NCBI GenBank assembly: GCA_035505775.1
Contig: DATJQN010000202.1
Location: 1 to 6,588, forward strand
Source: JAJXZP01 sp035505775
GTDB taxonomy: Bacteria; Spirochaetota; Spirochaetia; Treponematales; Rectinemataceae
Reading direction: 5' to 3'
Length of the DNA stretch: 6,588 nucleotides
Under the pieces are notes generated by a model. The model ran no database searches, was not told where the DNA came from, and worked only from the letters and a program-made list of their open reading frames with translations. Positions 1 through 6,588 of this stretch are shown here, one piece after another. Made by a program: the position numbers and the translations under genes. The stretch's first letter is position 1. Each line of letters begins with the position of its first letter.

Positions 1-1128
1 GACCAGCTCATCCCCCTCGACGCGGACAGCCGCCCCCAAGGCCGAGAAACCCTCGCTGAGCGCGGCCGCCCGATCGCTTTCCTTTCCACGCAGTCTCGAG
101 ACACCCGCTATCCTCGACTCCCCGCGACAGGCTGAGGCGAGAGCCACGAGCGGAGGGAAGAGGTCGGGGCAGTCCCGCGCGTCGAAGGCAAAGGCCCGGA
201 GCTCGCCGCGACCCAGGACTATCCGGTCCGGGCTTTCCACGATGGCGGCTCCGGCCGAGGCCAGGGCCCGCATCACGGCCCGGTCGGGCTGACTCGAACG
301 GGGTGACAGCCCGAGCAGCGCGAGCCCCCCGGCGCGTGCGGCCAGGGCCGCCGCGACCAGGAGAAAGGCTCCACCGCTCCAGTCCCCTTCGATCTCGAAG
401 TCGCAGGCCCGGTAACGCTGCCCTCCCGGAATCCTGAAAACCGGATTGGCCGGGCCGAGCGCGACCGGCCGGCTCGCCTCGATCTCCACGCCGAAGGCGC
501 GCATCGTGTCGAGCGTCATGTCCACGTAGCCCGCGCTGGCGAGGCGCTCGACTTCGAGGATCGAGTCCCCGACCGCGAGGGGCAGGGCGACAAGGAGTCC
601 GGTGATGAATTGGGAACTCGAGGATCCATCGGCGCGGGCCCTGCCGCCGCGCAGGGGGCCGGTGACCCGGAGCGGCGGGAATCCCATGGCGCTCAGACAG
701 GAACCGCCCAGGCTCTCGAGGACGCCTTCGGTCATGCCGAGGGGGCGGGAGCGCAGGGAGCCTTCGGCCTCGAGCAGCGTATCGCCCGAATAGAGGGCGG
801 TTATGGGGGCGAACATCCTGATGCAGAGCCCCGATTCTCCGCAGGAAAGTCTGCGCGGCCCCTCCGTCGGCGTGCCCGCGCCTGGCGACACGGTCTCCCC
901 CGGAGGCCGCCCCTCGACCAGCACGGCGTCGGCGCGGCGCTCGATCCGGGCCCCGAGAGCCTCCACGAGCGAGAGGGCCGCCAGGCAGTCCGCGCTGAAG
1001 CTCGGATTGCCCAGGCGCGAGCGGCCCGACGCCAGAGCGGCACAGGCGAGCGCACGCTGCATCGAGCTCTTCGAGGCCGGGGCCCTGATGGTCCCGGCAA
1101 CGCTAGAGGGCGATACCGATCTCTGCAT
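1..1128 (-). CDS. aroA: 5-enolpyruvylshikimate-3-phosphate synthase, C-terminus cut off by the window edge
   Basis: Transfers the enolpyruvyl group of phosphoenolpyruvate to shikimate 3-phosphate, the sixth step of the cytoplasmic chorismate pathway. The minus strand reads as 376 uninterrupted codons from ATG at 1128 to the window edge; EPSP synthases are usually about 420-440 residues, so roughly 50-60 are missing. Visible motifs in order: the N-terminal substrate loop ASKSSMQR (residues 18-25; Lys20 and Arg25 match the substrate-binding Lys/Arg of the family), CGESG followed by IR (about 100-108), SSSSQFITGLL (about 177-187), DCPDLFPPL (about 323-331) and KESDR (about 352-356), the family's catalytic Lys-Glu. 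The start is fixed by a GGAGG six bases upstream and by protein length. It overlaps the end of aroK by 26 bases in another frame, which suggests translational coupling. The CGESG variant is unlike the E. coli GNAGTAMRP loop. Identity is nearly certain. Confidence 0.96.
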   Translation of the reverse strand, partial: MQRSVSPSSVAGTIRAPASKSSMQRALACAALASGRSRLGNPSFSADCLAALSLVEALGARIERRADAVLVEGRPPGETVSPGAGTPTEGPRRLSCGESGLCIRMFAPITALYSGDTLLEAEGSLRSRPLGMTEGVLESLGGSCLSAMGFPPLRVTGPLRGGRARADGSSSSQFITGLLVALPLAVGDSILEVERLASAGYVDMTLDTMRAFGVEIEASRPVALGPANPVFRIPGGQRYRACDFEIEGDWSGGAFLLVAAALAARAGGLALLGLSPRSSQPDRAVMRALASAGAAIVESPDRIVLGRGELRAFAFDARDCPDLFPPLVALASACRGESRIAGVSRLRGKESDRAAALSEGFSALGAAVRVEGDELV

Positions 1129-2020
1129 CGATCGCCTCCGCCACAGCTTCCGGATCGCGGCCCTCGGTCGAGATCACGAGGTCGGCGCACTCGGCATACA
1201 GGTGCCGCCGCCCGGCAAGGAGCCGCCGCATGATGGTTTCGCCGTCGCCGCCGGAGAGGAGGGGGCGAAGCGGCGCCTCCCCCCGGTGCGGCGCTGCCGC
1301 GCCGGCGCGGCGCGCTGCGGTCTCCGGCTTTACGTGGAGCCAGACTGTCGTGAAGTGCCGCCTCAGGAGACTTCGATTCTCGTCCGCGAGCACCGCGCCG
1401 CCGCCCAGAGACAGGATGCAGGGTCCCGCTCCCGCGAGTCCCCTCAGGGCCCGGCGCTCGCGCTCCCTGAAGGCGGACTCCCCTTCGCGCGAGAAGATCT
1501 CCGCCACCCGCATCCCGCTCTCCTCCTCGACGATGGCATCGCTGTCGTAGGCCGGTATGCCGGTGAGACGGGCCAGGACCCGGGCCGTCTCGGTCTTGCC
1601 CGCGGCCATGAGCCCGATCAACGCGATGCGCGACGCTGGCATCGGGGCATGTGCCTCTCCGGTCTCGCGCCCGGCCTCGATCAGCCTCTGCAGCTCGACC
1701 CGTCCCTGACCGGGGGCCCCGCCGGCTTCGCGGCCGCCCAGTTCGATGATCCGCCCCGCAATCGCGTCGATGAGCGCCGTCCCGGGGCCTGAACCTGCCG
1801 GGCCCTCCGGGCGGTGGCCGCCAGGCAGCAGCGGAAGCATCGTGAGACTGTCGGCCCCGAGATCCCGCGCGACAATCGAGGCCTCGACCTCCCCGGCGGC
1901 CGCAGCCAGGAACAGGCAGCGGAGCCCCGCAGCGGCAAAGGCCAGCCGCCAGAGTTCAAGCTCCTCCGATCCGAAGCAGCCCTTCCCCGCGAGCAGATGC
2001 AGACTCCCGGCCTCGTCCAT
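1103..2020 (-). CDS. aroK: Shikimate kinase with an unusual N-terminal extension
   Basis: Phosphorylates shikimate with ATP to shikimate 3-phosphate, the substrate of the AroA encoded just downstream. The kinase occupies about residues 130-305: Walker A GLMAAGKT (136-143), the shikimate-site DSD (159-161), FRERE (184-188), the GGG loop in SLGGGAV (204-210), lid-region RPLL (252-255) and a C-terminal RRHLY (271-275). A stand-alone kinase is about 170 residues; this protein has about 126 extra at the N-terminus. That part keeps the rhythm of a shikimate dehydrogenase substrate-binding domain (LAFAAAGL near 26-33, LGADSLTMLPLL near 54-65) but lacks its SxS and Lys motifs, so this is only an inference. 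The start at 2020 follows an in-frame stop at 2054-2056 and has no clear ribosome binding site. An internal ATG at 1642-1640 (Met127), preceded by GGAGAGG, would give a normal-sized kinase. Kinase identity is firm; start and extension are uncertain. Confidence 0.9.
   Translation of the reverse strand: MDEAGSLHLLAGKGCFGSEELELWRLAFAAAGLRCLFLAAAAGEVEASIVARDLGADSLTMLPLLPGGHRPEGPAGSGPGTALIDAIAGRIIELGGREAGGAPGQGRVELQRLIEAGRETGEAHAPMPASRIALIGLMAAGKTETARVLARLTGIPAYDSDAIVEEESGMRVAEIFSREGESAFRERERRALRGLAGAGPCILSLGGGAVLADENRSLLRRHFTTVWLHVKPETAARRAGAAAPHRGEAPLRPLLSGGDGETIMRRLLAGRRHLYAECADLVISTEGRDPEAVAEAIDAEIGIAL
1135..1139 (-). promoter_or_regulatory. Ribosome binding site of aroA, inside aroK
   Basis: On the minus strand GGAGG lies six bases (CGATCG) before the ATG at 1128-1126. 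It sits inside the last codons of the shikimate kinase gene, and it decides the aroA start. Together with the 26-base gene overlap it supports coupled translation of the two enzymes. Confidence 0.75.
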
Positions 2021-2217
2021 GGCCAGGAACAGTAGCGCAGGCAGCAGTGGGGGTCAACGAAGGACGCGCGTGACGCTGGAGCCGGTCATGGAGGGCGGCG
2101 TATGAGCTCACCGGGAGGGCCGCGGGCGGACGCATAAAACTTACTATTTTTATCAATAATTAGTCGTAGACGAACGCTTTCTGTCCTTTCCGAATCCCGT
2201 TTTCCGAAACCAGGCGC

Positions 2218-2238
2218 GACAAAATGCGGAATTTTGTC
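2218..2238. promoter_or_regulatory. Perfect inverted repeat, candidate operator
   Basis: GACAAAAT (2218-2225) and ATTTTGTC (2231-2238) are perfect reverse complements separated by the five bases GCGGA. A 21-base dyad this far above a promoter is the usual form of a dimeric regulator's binding site. It lies about 40 bases upstream of the candidate -35 box of the ilvN operon and in the region shared with aroK. The regulator is not known; the motif does not match one I can name. Confidence 0.5.
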
Positions 2239-2274
2239 TTTTTTCACGCTCCAAACGCCACTTTTTGTCTTTTT
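2232..2274 (+). repeat. Direct repeat TTTTGTCTTTTT, 31-base period
   Basis: The 12-base sequence TTTTGTCTTTTT occurs at 2232-2243 and again at 2263-2274. The first copy overlaps the right arm of the 21-base palindrome, so the second is an additional half-site. The 31-base period is close to three turns of B-DNA, which would put both sites on the same face of the helix. This fits cooperative binding of a regulator just upstream of the candidate ilvN promoter. Confidence 0.5.
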
Positions 2275-2279
2275 CCCTC

Positions 2280-2309
2280 TTTACAACTGGAAAGTGCTTG
2301 CGCTAGGGT
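2280..2309 (+). promoter_or_regulatory. Candidate sigma70-type promoter of the ilvN-ilvC-leuA operon
   Basis: TTTACA (2280-2285) matches the -35 consensus at five of six positions and is followed after 18 bases by TAGGGT (2304-2309), a weak -10 that keeps the first T-A and last T. Transcription would start near 2315, giving a leader of about 50 bases before the ilvN ATG. The match is modest and not proven. Confidence 0.35.
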
Positions 2310-2326
2310 TCCTGCCAAGAGAAACA

Positions 2327-2345
2327 CGGCGCCCTCCGGGCGCCG
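2327..2345 (+). promoter_or_regulatory. GC-rich stem-loop in the ilvN leader
   Basis: CGGCGCCC (2327-2334) pairs perfectly with GGGCGCCG (2338-2345) around the loop TCC. It ends 22 bases before the ilvN start codon. No run of T follows, so it is not a standard terminator; it could influence ribosome access or protect the 5' end. There is no leader peptide rich in branched-chain codons beside it. Confidence 0.5.
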
Positions 2346-2367
2346 GAACACGACCTTCGGGGAGCGC

Positions 2368-2877
2368 ATGGAACGTTACGTCCTTTCGGCACTCGTCCAG
2401 AACCACGCGGGAGTCTTGAGCCGCGTGGCGGGACTGTTTGGCCGGAGGGGCTATAACATCGAAAGTCTCACGGTGGGCGAAACCGTCGACCCGCGGCTGT
2501 CCCGGATGACCATCGCCGTGCGCGGAGACGCGACGATCATCGAGCAGATCCAGAAACAGCTCGAGAAACTCGTGGACGTCGCCGCCGTGAAACTGCTCGA
2601 GGCGCGCTCCAGCGTCTGCCGCGAACTCGCGCTCATCAAGGTCGCCGCAAGCCAGGAAACCCGTCCCCACATCATCCAGACCGCGGACATCTTCCGCGCC
2701 CGCATCGTCGACGTCTGCGCCGAGAGCCTGACACTCGAAGTGACCGGCGACCAGGACAAGATCGACTCGCTCATCGAACTGATGCGGCCCTTCGGCATCC
2801 GCGAACTCGCACGCACCGGCCTCTCCGCGCTCGAGCGCGGCTCCGTCTCCCTCCCCCTCATCCTCTCCCTTATTTAG
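2368..2877 (+). CDS. ilvN: Acetolactate synthase, small (regulatory) subunit
   Basis: Regulatory subunit of acetohydroxyacid synthase, which makes 2-acetolactate or 2-aceto-2-hydroxybutyrate for valine, leucine and isoleucine. In this family the small subunit activates the catalytic subunit and confers feedback inhibition, usually by valine. The 169 residues match the normal 160-170. The N-terminal ACT domain (about 4-76) has QNHAGVLSRVAGLF and GYNIESL, with Asn12, Gly15 and Asn30 at the usual effector-binding places. The C-terminal domain (about 80-155) has RELALIKV, EVTGD and IRELARTG. The last 18 residues, after ARTG, are a hydrophobic tail. ATG at 2368 is chosen because family homology begins at MERYVLSALV; GGGGAG lies just three bases upstream, slightly close. 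The frame is open back to an ATG at 2224, but that would cross the promoter region. It is the first gene of the plus-strand operon; the catalytic IlvB is not adjacent. Confidence 0.95.
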   Translation: MERYVLSALVQNHAGVLSRVAGLFGRRGYNIESLTVGETVDPRLSRMTIAVRGDATIIEQIQKQLEKLVDVAAVKLLEARSSVCRELALIKVAASQETRPHIIQTADIFRARIVDVCAESLTLEVTGDQDKIDSLIELMRPFGIRELARTGLSALERGSVSLPLILSLI

Positions 2878-2909
2878 CCGCCTTCGTACTCGACGGGTAC
2901 GAAGGCGGC
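2877..2909 (+). terminator. 13-bp perfect stem-loop at the ilvN stop codon
   Basis: GCCGCCTTCGTAC (2877-2889) pairs perfectly with GTACGAAGGCGGC (2897-2909) around the seven-base loop TCGACGG. The stem begins at the last base of the ilvN stop codon. No T-run follows, so full intrinsic termination is doubtful. It could be a partial attenuator that reduces downstream expression, or an RNA-stabilising or processing hairpin between ilvN and ilvC. Confidence 0.55.
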
Positions 2910-2970
2910 GCAACCTCATCGAACAACCGGAGTCCCGCGACAGATGGGTCTCCGGAGGAGGCATAGTTCA

Positions 2971-3966
2971 ATGGCAACGATGTATTACGAGAAGGACTGC
3001 GACCCGAAGGCGCTCGCCGGAAAGACCGTCGCCGTCATCGGCTACGGCAGCCAGGGCCACGCCCACGCGCTCAACCTGAAGGATTCCGGCCATCGCGTCG
3101 TCGTCGGGCTGTACGAGGGGTCGAAGAGCTGGAAGAAGGCCGAGGAGGCCGGCCTGCCGGTGATGACGGCGCGCGAGGCCGCCGCCGCGGCCGACCTTGT
3201 CATGATCCTGGTCAACGACGAAAAGCAGGCCAGGCTGTACGCGGAGAGCGTCGGCCCGGCCATGAAGAGGGGGAGCGCGCTCGCCTTCGCCCACGGTTTC
3301 AACATCCACTTCAAGCAGATACGCCCGCCTGAAGACATCGACGTCGTCATGATCGCGCCCAAGGGTCCCGGACACACGGTGCGGAGCCAGTACCTCGAGG
3401 GCAGGGGCGTACCCTGTCTCGTCGCGGTCTACCAGGATGCCAGCGGCCAGGCCAGGCGACTCGCCCTCGCCTACGCGGCCGGCATCGGGGGGGCGCGCGC
3501 CGGCGTCCTCGAGACGACCTTCAAAGAAGAGACGGAGACCGACCTGTTCGGGGAACAGTGCGTGCTCTGCGGCGGCGTGAGCGCCCTCATGAAGGCCGGC
3601 TTCGAAACCCTCGTCGAGGCGGGGTACCAGCCGGAGAGCGCCTACTTCGAATGCGTGCACGAGATGAAGCTCATCATCGACCTCGTCGTCCAGCAGGGAC
3701 TCTCGTTCATGCGCTACTCGATCTCCGACACGGCCGAGTACGGCGACTACACCGTCGGCAAGAGAATCGTCACCGACGAGACCAAACGCGAGATGAAGAA
3801 GGTCCTCGGGGAGATCCAGGACGGCAGCTTTGCCCGCAACTGGATCCTCGAGAACCAGGCGAACCGGCCTTATTTCAATCGCATGCGGGAGATCGAGGCC
3901 GCTCATCCCGTCGAGAAGGTCGGGGCGGAATTGCGTTCGATGATGAGCTGGACCAAACGCCCCTGA
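2971..3966 (+). CDS. ilvC: Ketol-acid reductoisomerase, class I
   Basis: Isomerises and reduces 2-acetolactate (or 2-aceto-2-hydroxybutyrate) to the dihydroxy acid, using Mg2+ and a nicotinamide cofactor; it acts directly after the synthase regulated by IlvN. The 331 residues match class I enzymes. The N-terminal Rossmann domain has GYGSQGHAHALNLKDSG (24-40). Further on are the active-site His in AHGF (108), PKGPGH (130-135), and the knotted C-terminal domain with Mg ligands Asp191 and Glu195 in TDLFGEQ, Glu227 and Glu231 in YFECVHEMK, and SISDTAEYG (250-258). The start at 2971 has GGAGG nine bases upstream; the ATG at 2944 would add nine unrelated residues and sits before that site. The cofactor loop reads GLYEGSKSWKK, with Tyr where many NADPH enzymes carry Arg, so cofactor preference may differ. 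It follows ilvN after 93 bases. Confidence 0.97.
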   Translation: MATMYYEKDCDPKALAGKTVAVIGYGSQGHAHALNLKDSGHRVVVGLYEGSKSWKKAEEAGLPVMTAREAAAAADLVMILVNDEKQARLYAESVGPAMKRGSALAFAHGFNIHFKQIRPPEDIDVVMIAPKGPGHTVRSQYLEGRGVPCLVAVYQDASGQARRLALAYAAGIGGARAGVLETTFKEETETDLFGEQCVLCGGVSALMKAGFETLVEAGYQPESAYFECVHEMKLIIDLVVQQGLSFMRYSISDTAEYGDYTVGKRIVTDETKREMKKVLGEIQDGSFARNWILENQANRPYFNRMREIEAAHPVEKVGAELRSMMSWTKRP

Positions 3967-3973
3967 AGGGGCG
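3958..3973 (+). other. Short stem-loop spanning the ilvC stop codon
   Basis: CGCCCC (3958-3963) pairs with GGGGCG (3968-3973) around TGAA, which contains the ilvC stop codon. It ends four bases before the leuA GGAGGAGG ribosome binding site (3977-3984). It may be chance in GC-rich DNA, but it mirrors the hairpin at the ilvN stop. Confidence 0.35.
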
Positions 3974-3993
3974 GATGGAGGAGGACGCGGACA

Positions 3994-5629
<1,636 letters not shown>

Positions 5630-5652
<23 letters not shown>

Positions 5653-6588
5653 TTCCACGTTGCGCGACGGAGCCCAGAGCGAGGGGATCAGCTTTTCCGT
5701 CAGCGACAAACTGCGGATAGTGACGGCCCTGGATCAGATAGGCGTGGATCTCATCGAGGCGGGCAATCCCGGCTCTAATCCAAAGGACCTGGAGTTCTTC
5801 CGCGAGGCGCGATCGCTGTCCCTGTCCGGGGCCACGCTCGCGGCCTTCGGCTCCACGCGGCGCAAGGGCGTGAAAGCCCGCGACGACGAGGCCCTTGTCA
5901 GTCTCCTCGAGGCCGGCACCGGCACGGTCGTCGTCTTCGGCAAGAGCTGGCCCCTCCACGTGGAGAAGATACTCCGCGCCACGCGCGAGGAGAACCTCGA
6001 CATGATCCGCGAAACGGTGGACTTCCTGAAGTCCGAGGGCCGGCACGTGATCTACGACGCCGAGCACTTCTTCGACGGCAGGGCTGCCGACGGGGAGTAC
6101 GCGATGGCCACGCTCCGGGCCGCGGCCGAGGGCGGGGCCGAATGCCTCGTGCTCTGCGACACGAACGGCGGCAGTCTCCCGTGGCGCATCGCCGAATACA
6201 CGAAAGAGGCGGCGGGCCTCGGCCTTCCCCTCGGCATCCACGCGCACAACGATTCGGGCCTCGCCGTGGCGAACAGCCTCGCCGCCGTGGAAGCCGGGGC
6301 CCGGCAGGTGGAATGCACGATCAACGGCCTGGGCGAACGGGCCGGCAATGCGGCCCTCGAAGAGATCGTCATGAGCTTGCGGACACGGGCCGACCGTCTA
6401 CCCTATGTGACCAGCATCAAGACCGAGCTGATCACCAAGGCTTCGCGCCTGGTGTCGTCGATCACCGGCATTTCCGTTCAGCCCAACAAGGCGATCGTCG
6501 GCAAGAACGCCTTCGCCCACGAATCGGGGATCCACCAGGACGGCATGCTCAAGAATGCCCAGACCTATGAGATCATGACCCCGGAATC
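5630..6588 (+). CDS. cimA: Citramalate synthase-like protein with a LeuA-type second half, C-terminus cut off by the window edge
   Basis: The N-terminal half is a citramalate synthase, which condenses acetyl-CoA and pyruvate to citramalate and so gives 2-oxobutyrate for isoleucine without threonine. Visible are STLRDGAQSEGISFSVSDKL (9-28; Arg12 and Asp13 catalytic), PGSNPKDLEFF (47-57), AFGSTRRKGVKA (72-83), VFGKSW (102-107), IYDAEHFFDG (141-150), LCDTNGGSLP (175-184) and metal-binding HAHNDSG (204-210). From about residue 227 the sequence becomes LeuA-like: ECTINGLGERAGNAALEE (228-245), VQPNKAIVGKNAFAHESGIH (283-302), QDGMLKN and TYEIMTPE. A usual citramalate synthase has TINGYGERCGNANL there. 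The frame stays open for 319 codons. The start has GGAGG five bases upstream and lies inside leuA, suggesting coupled translation. The product could be citramalate, isopropylmalate or both; the regulatory domain lies outside. Family membership is firm, exact substrate uncertain. Confidence 0.85.

Larger units (their letters stand above)
2021..2367. promoter_or_regulatory. Divergent control region between aroK-aroA and the ilv-leu operon
   Basis: About 350 bases without a convincing gene separate the two divergent operons. The part from about 2134 to 2285 is much richer in A and T than the rest of the window (for example ATAAAAC, ATTTTTATC, AATAATTAG near 2134-2163), as expected for promoters. 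TTGATA on the minus strand (2156-2151) could be a -35 box for aroK, but I found no good -10 at the right distance. The plus-strand elements (palindrome, repeated half-site, promoter, hairpin) are listed separately. Short open frames here resemble no known protein. Confidence 0.6.

Noticed and set aside
803..1792. A 329-codon plus-strand open frame across aroA and aroK
   Set aside because: It lies opposite two genes with clear catalytic motifs, and its translation looks like an antisense shadow.
2054..2089. Eleven-residue in-frame peptide (ATG at 2089) ending at the stop before aroK
   Set aside because: There is no ribosome binding site and no amino-acid bias; an upstream regulatory peptide cannot be supported.
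1956..2156. 66-codon minus-strand frame upstream of aroK
   Set aside because: It overlaps the aroK start in another frame, has low-complexity composition and no recognisable motif; I saw no sign that it restores a longer aroK by frameshift.
2288..2302. Sigma54-like TGG...TTGC element
   Set aside because: The GG-to-GC distance is nine bases, one short of the strict -24/-12 spacing of ten.
2224..2367. N-terminal extension of ilvN from an upstream ATG
   Set aside because: The extra 48 residues match nothing in the family, start inside the palindrome and cross the candidate promoter; the ATG at 2368 gives the normal length.
2234..2419. Possible attenuation leader peptide before ilvN (Leu/Phe/Val-rich start)
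   Set aside because: It has no concentrated run of Leu, Ile or Val codons, begins upstream of the candidate promoter, runs into ilvN, and no terminator with a T-run follows.

Overview
The window is GC-rich bacterial DNA packed with amino-acid biosynthesis genes. It holds two divergent gene groups that share one AT-richer control region (about 2021-2367). The host cannot be named. High GC, strong GGAGG-type ribosome binding sites, overlapping genes and an EPSP synthase with the SKSSMQR / CGESG motif variants suggest a poorly sampled GC-rich bacterium. A spirochaete-like or other deep lineage is only a guess.

Left arm (minus strand, 1-2020): aromatic amino-acid / chorismate pathway. A 305-residue protein with a C-terminal shikimate kinase domain and an unusual 126-residue N-terminal extension (aroK) is followed by 5-enolpyruvylshikimate-3-phosphate synthase (aroA). 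The aroA gene overlaps aroK by 26 bases and runs off the left edge. The two enzymes catalyse consecutive-stage steps: shikimate to shikimate 3-phosphate, then to EPSP.

Centre (2021-2367): divergent regulatory region. It contains an AT-rich stretch, a perfect 8+8 palindrome (GACAAAAT / ATTTTGTC) with an extra half-site 31 bases downstream, a candidate sigma70-like promoter, and a GC hairpin just ahead of ilvN.

Right arm (plus strand, 2368-6588): branched-chain amino-acid operon ilvN - ilvC - leuA - cimA-like. IlvN is the regulatory subunit of acetolactate synthase; its catalytic partner IlvB is not in the window. IlvC is ketol-acid reductoisomerase. LeuA is 2-isopropylmalate synthase (leucine branch). 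The last gene overlaps leuA by 23 bases and runs off the right edge. Its first ~225 residues are clearly citramalate-synthase-like (threonine-independent isoleucine route). Stem-loops sit exactly at the ilvN and ilvC stop codons.

The most interesting observation is the last gene. After a citramalate-synthase N-terminal half it switches, at the conserved HxHND...TING segment, to a LeuA-type sequence. Over its last 117 visible residues it aligns without gaps to the neighbouring LeuA, 81 of 117 identical by hand count, while the N-terminal halves differ much more. It looks like a CimA/LeuA chimera from recombination or gene conversion between neighbouring paralogues, or possibly an assembly artefact. 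The second most interesting feature is the shikimate kinase N-terminal extension, which may be a degenerate shikimate-dehydrogenase-like remnant. I found no RNA genes, mobile elements or CRISPR arrays.
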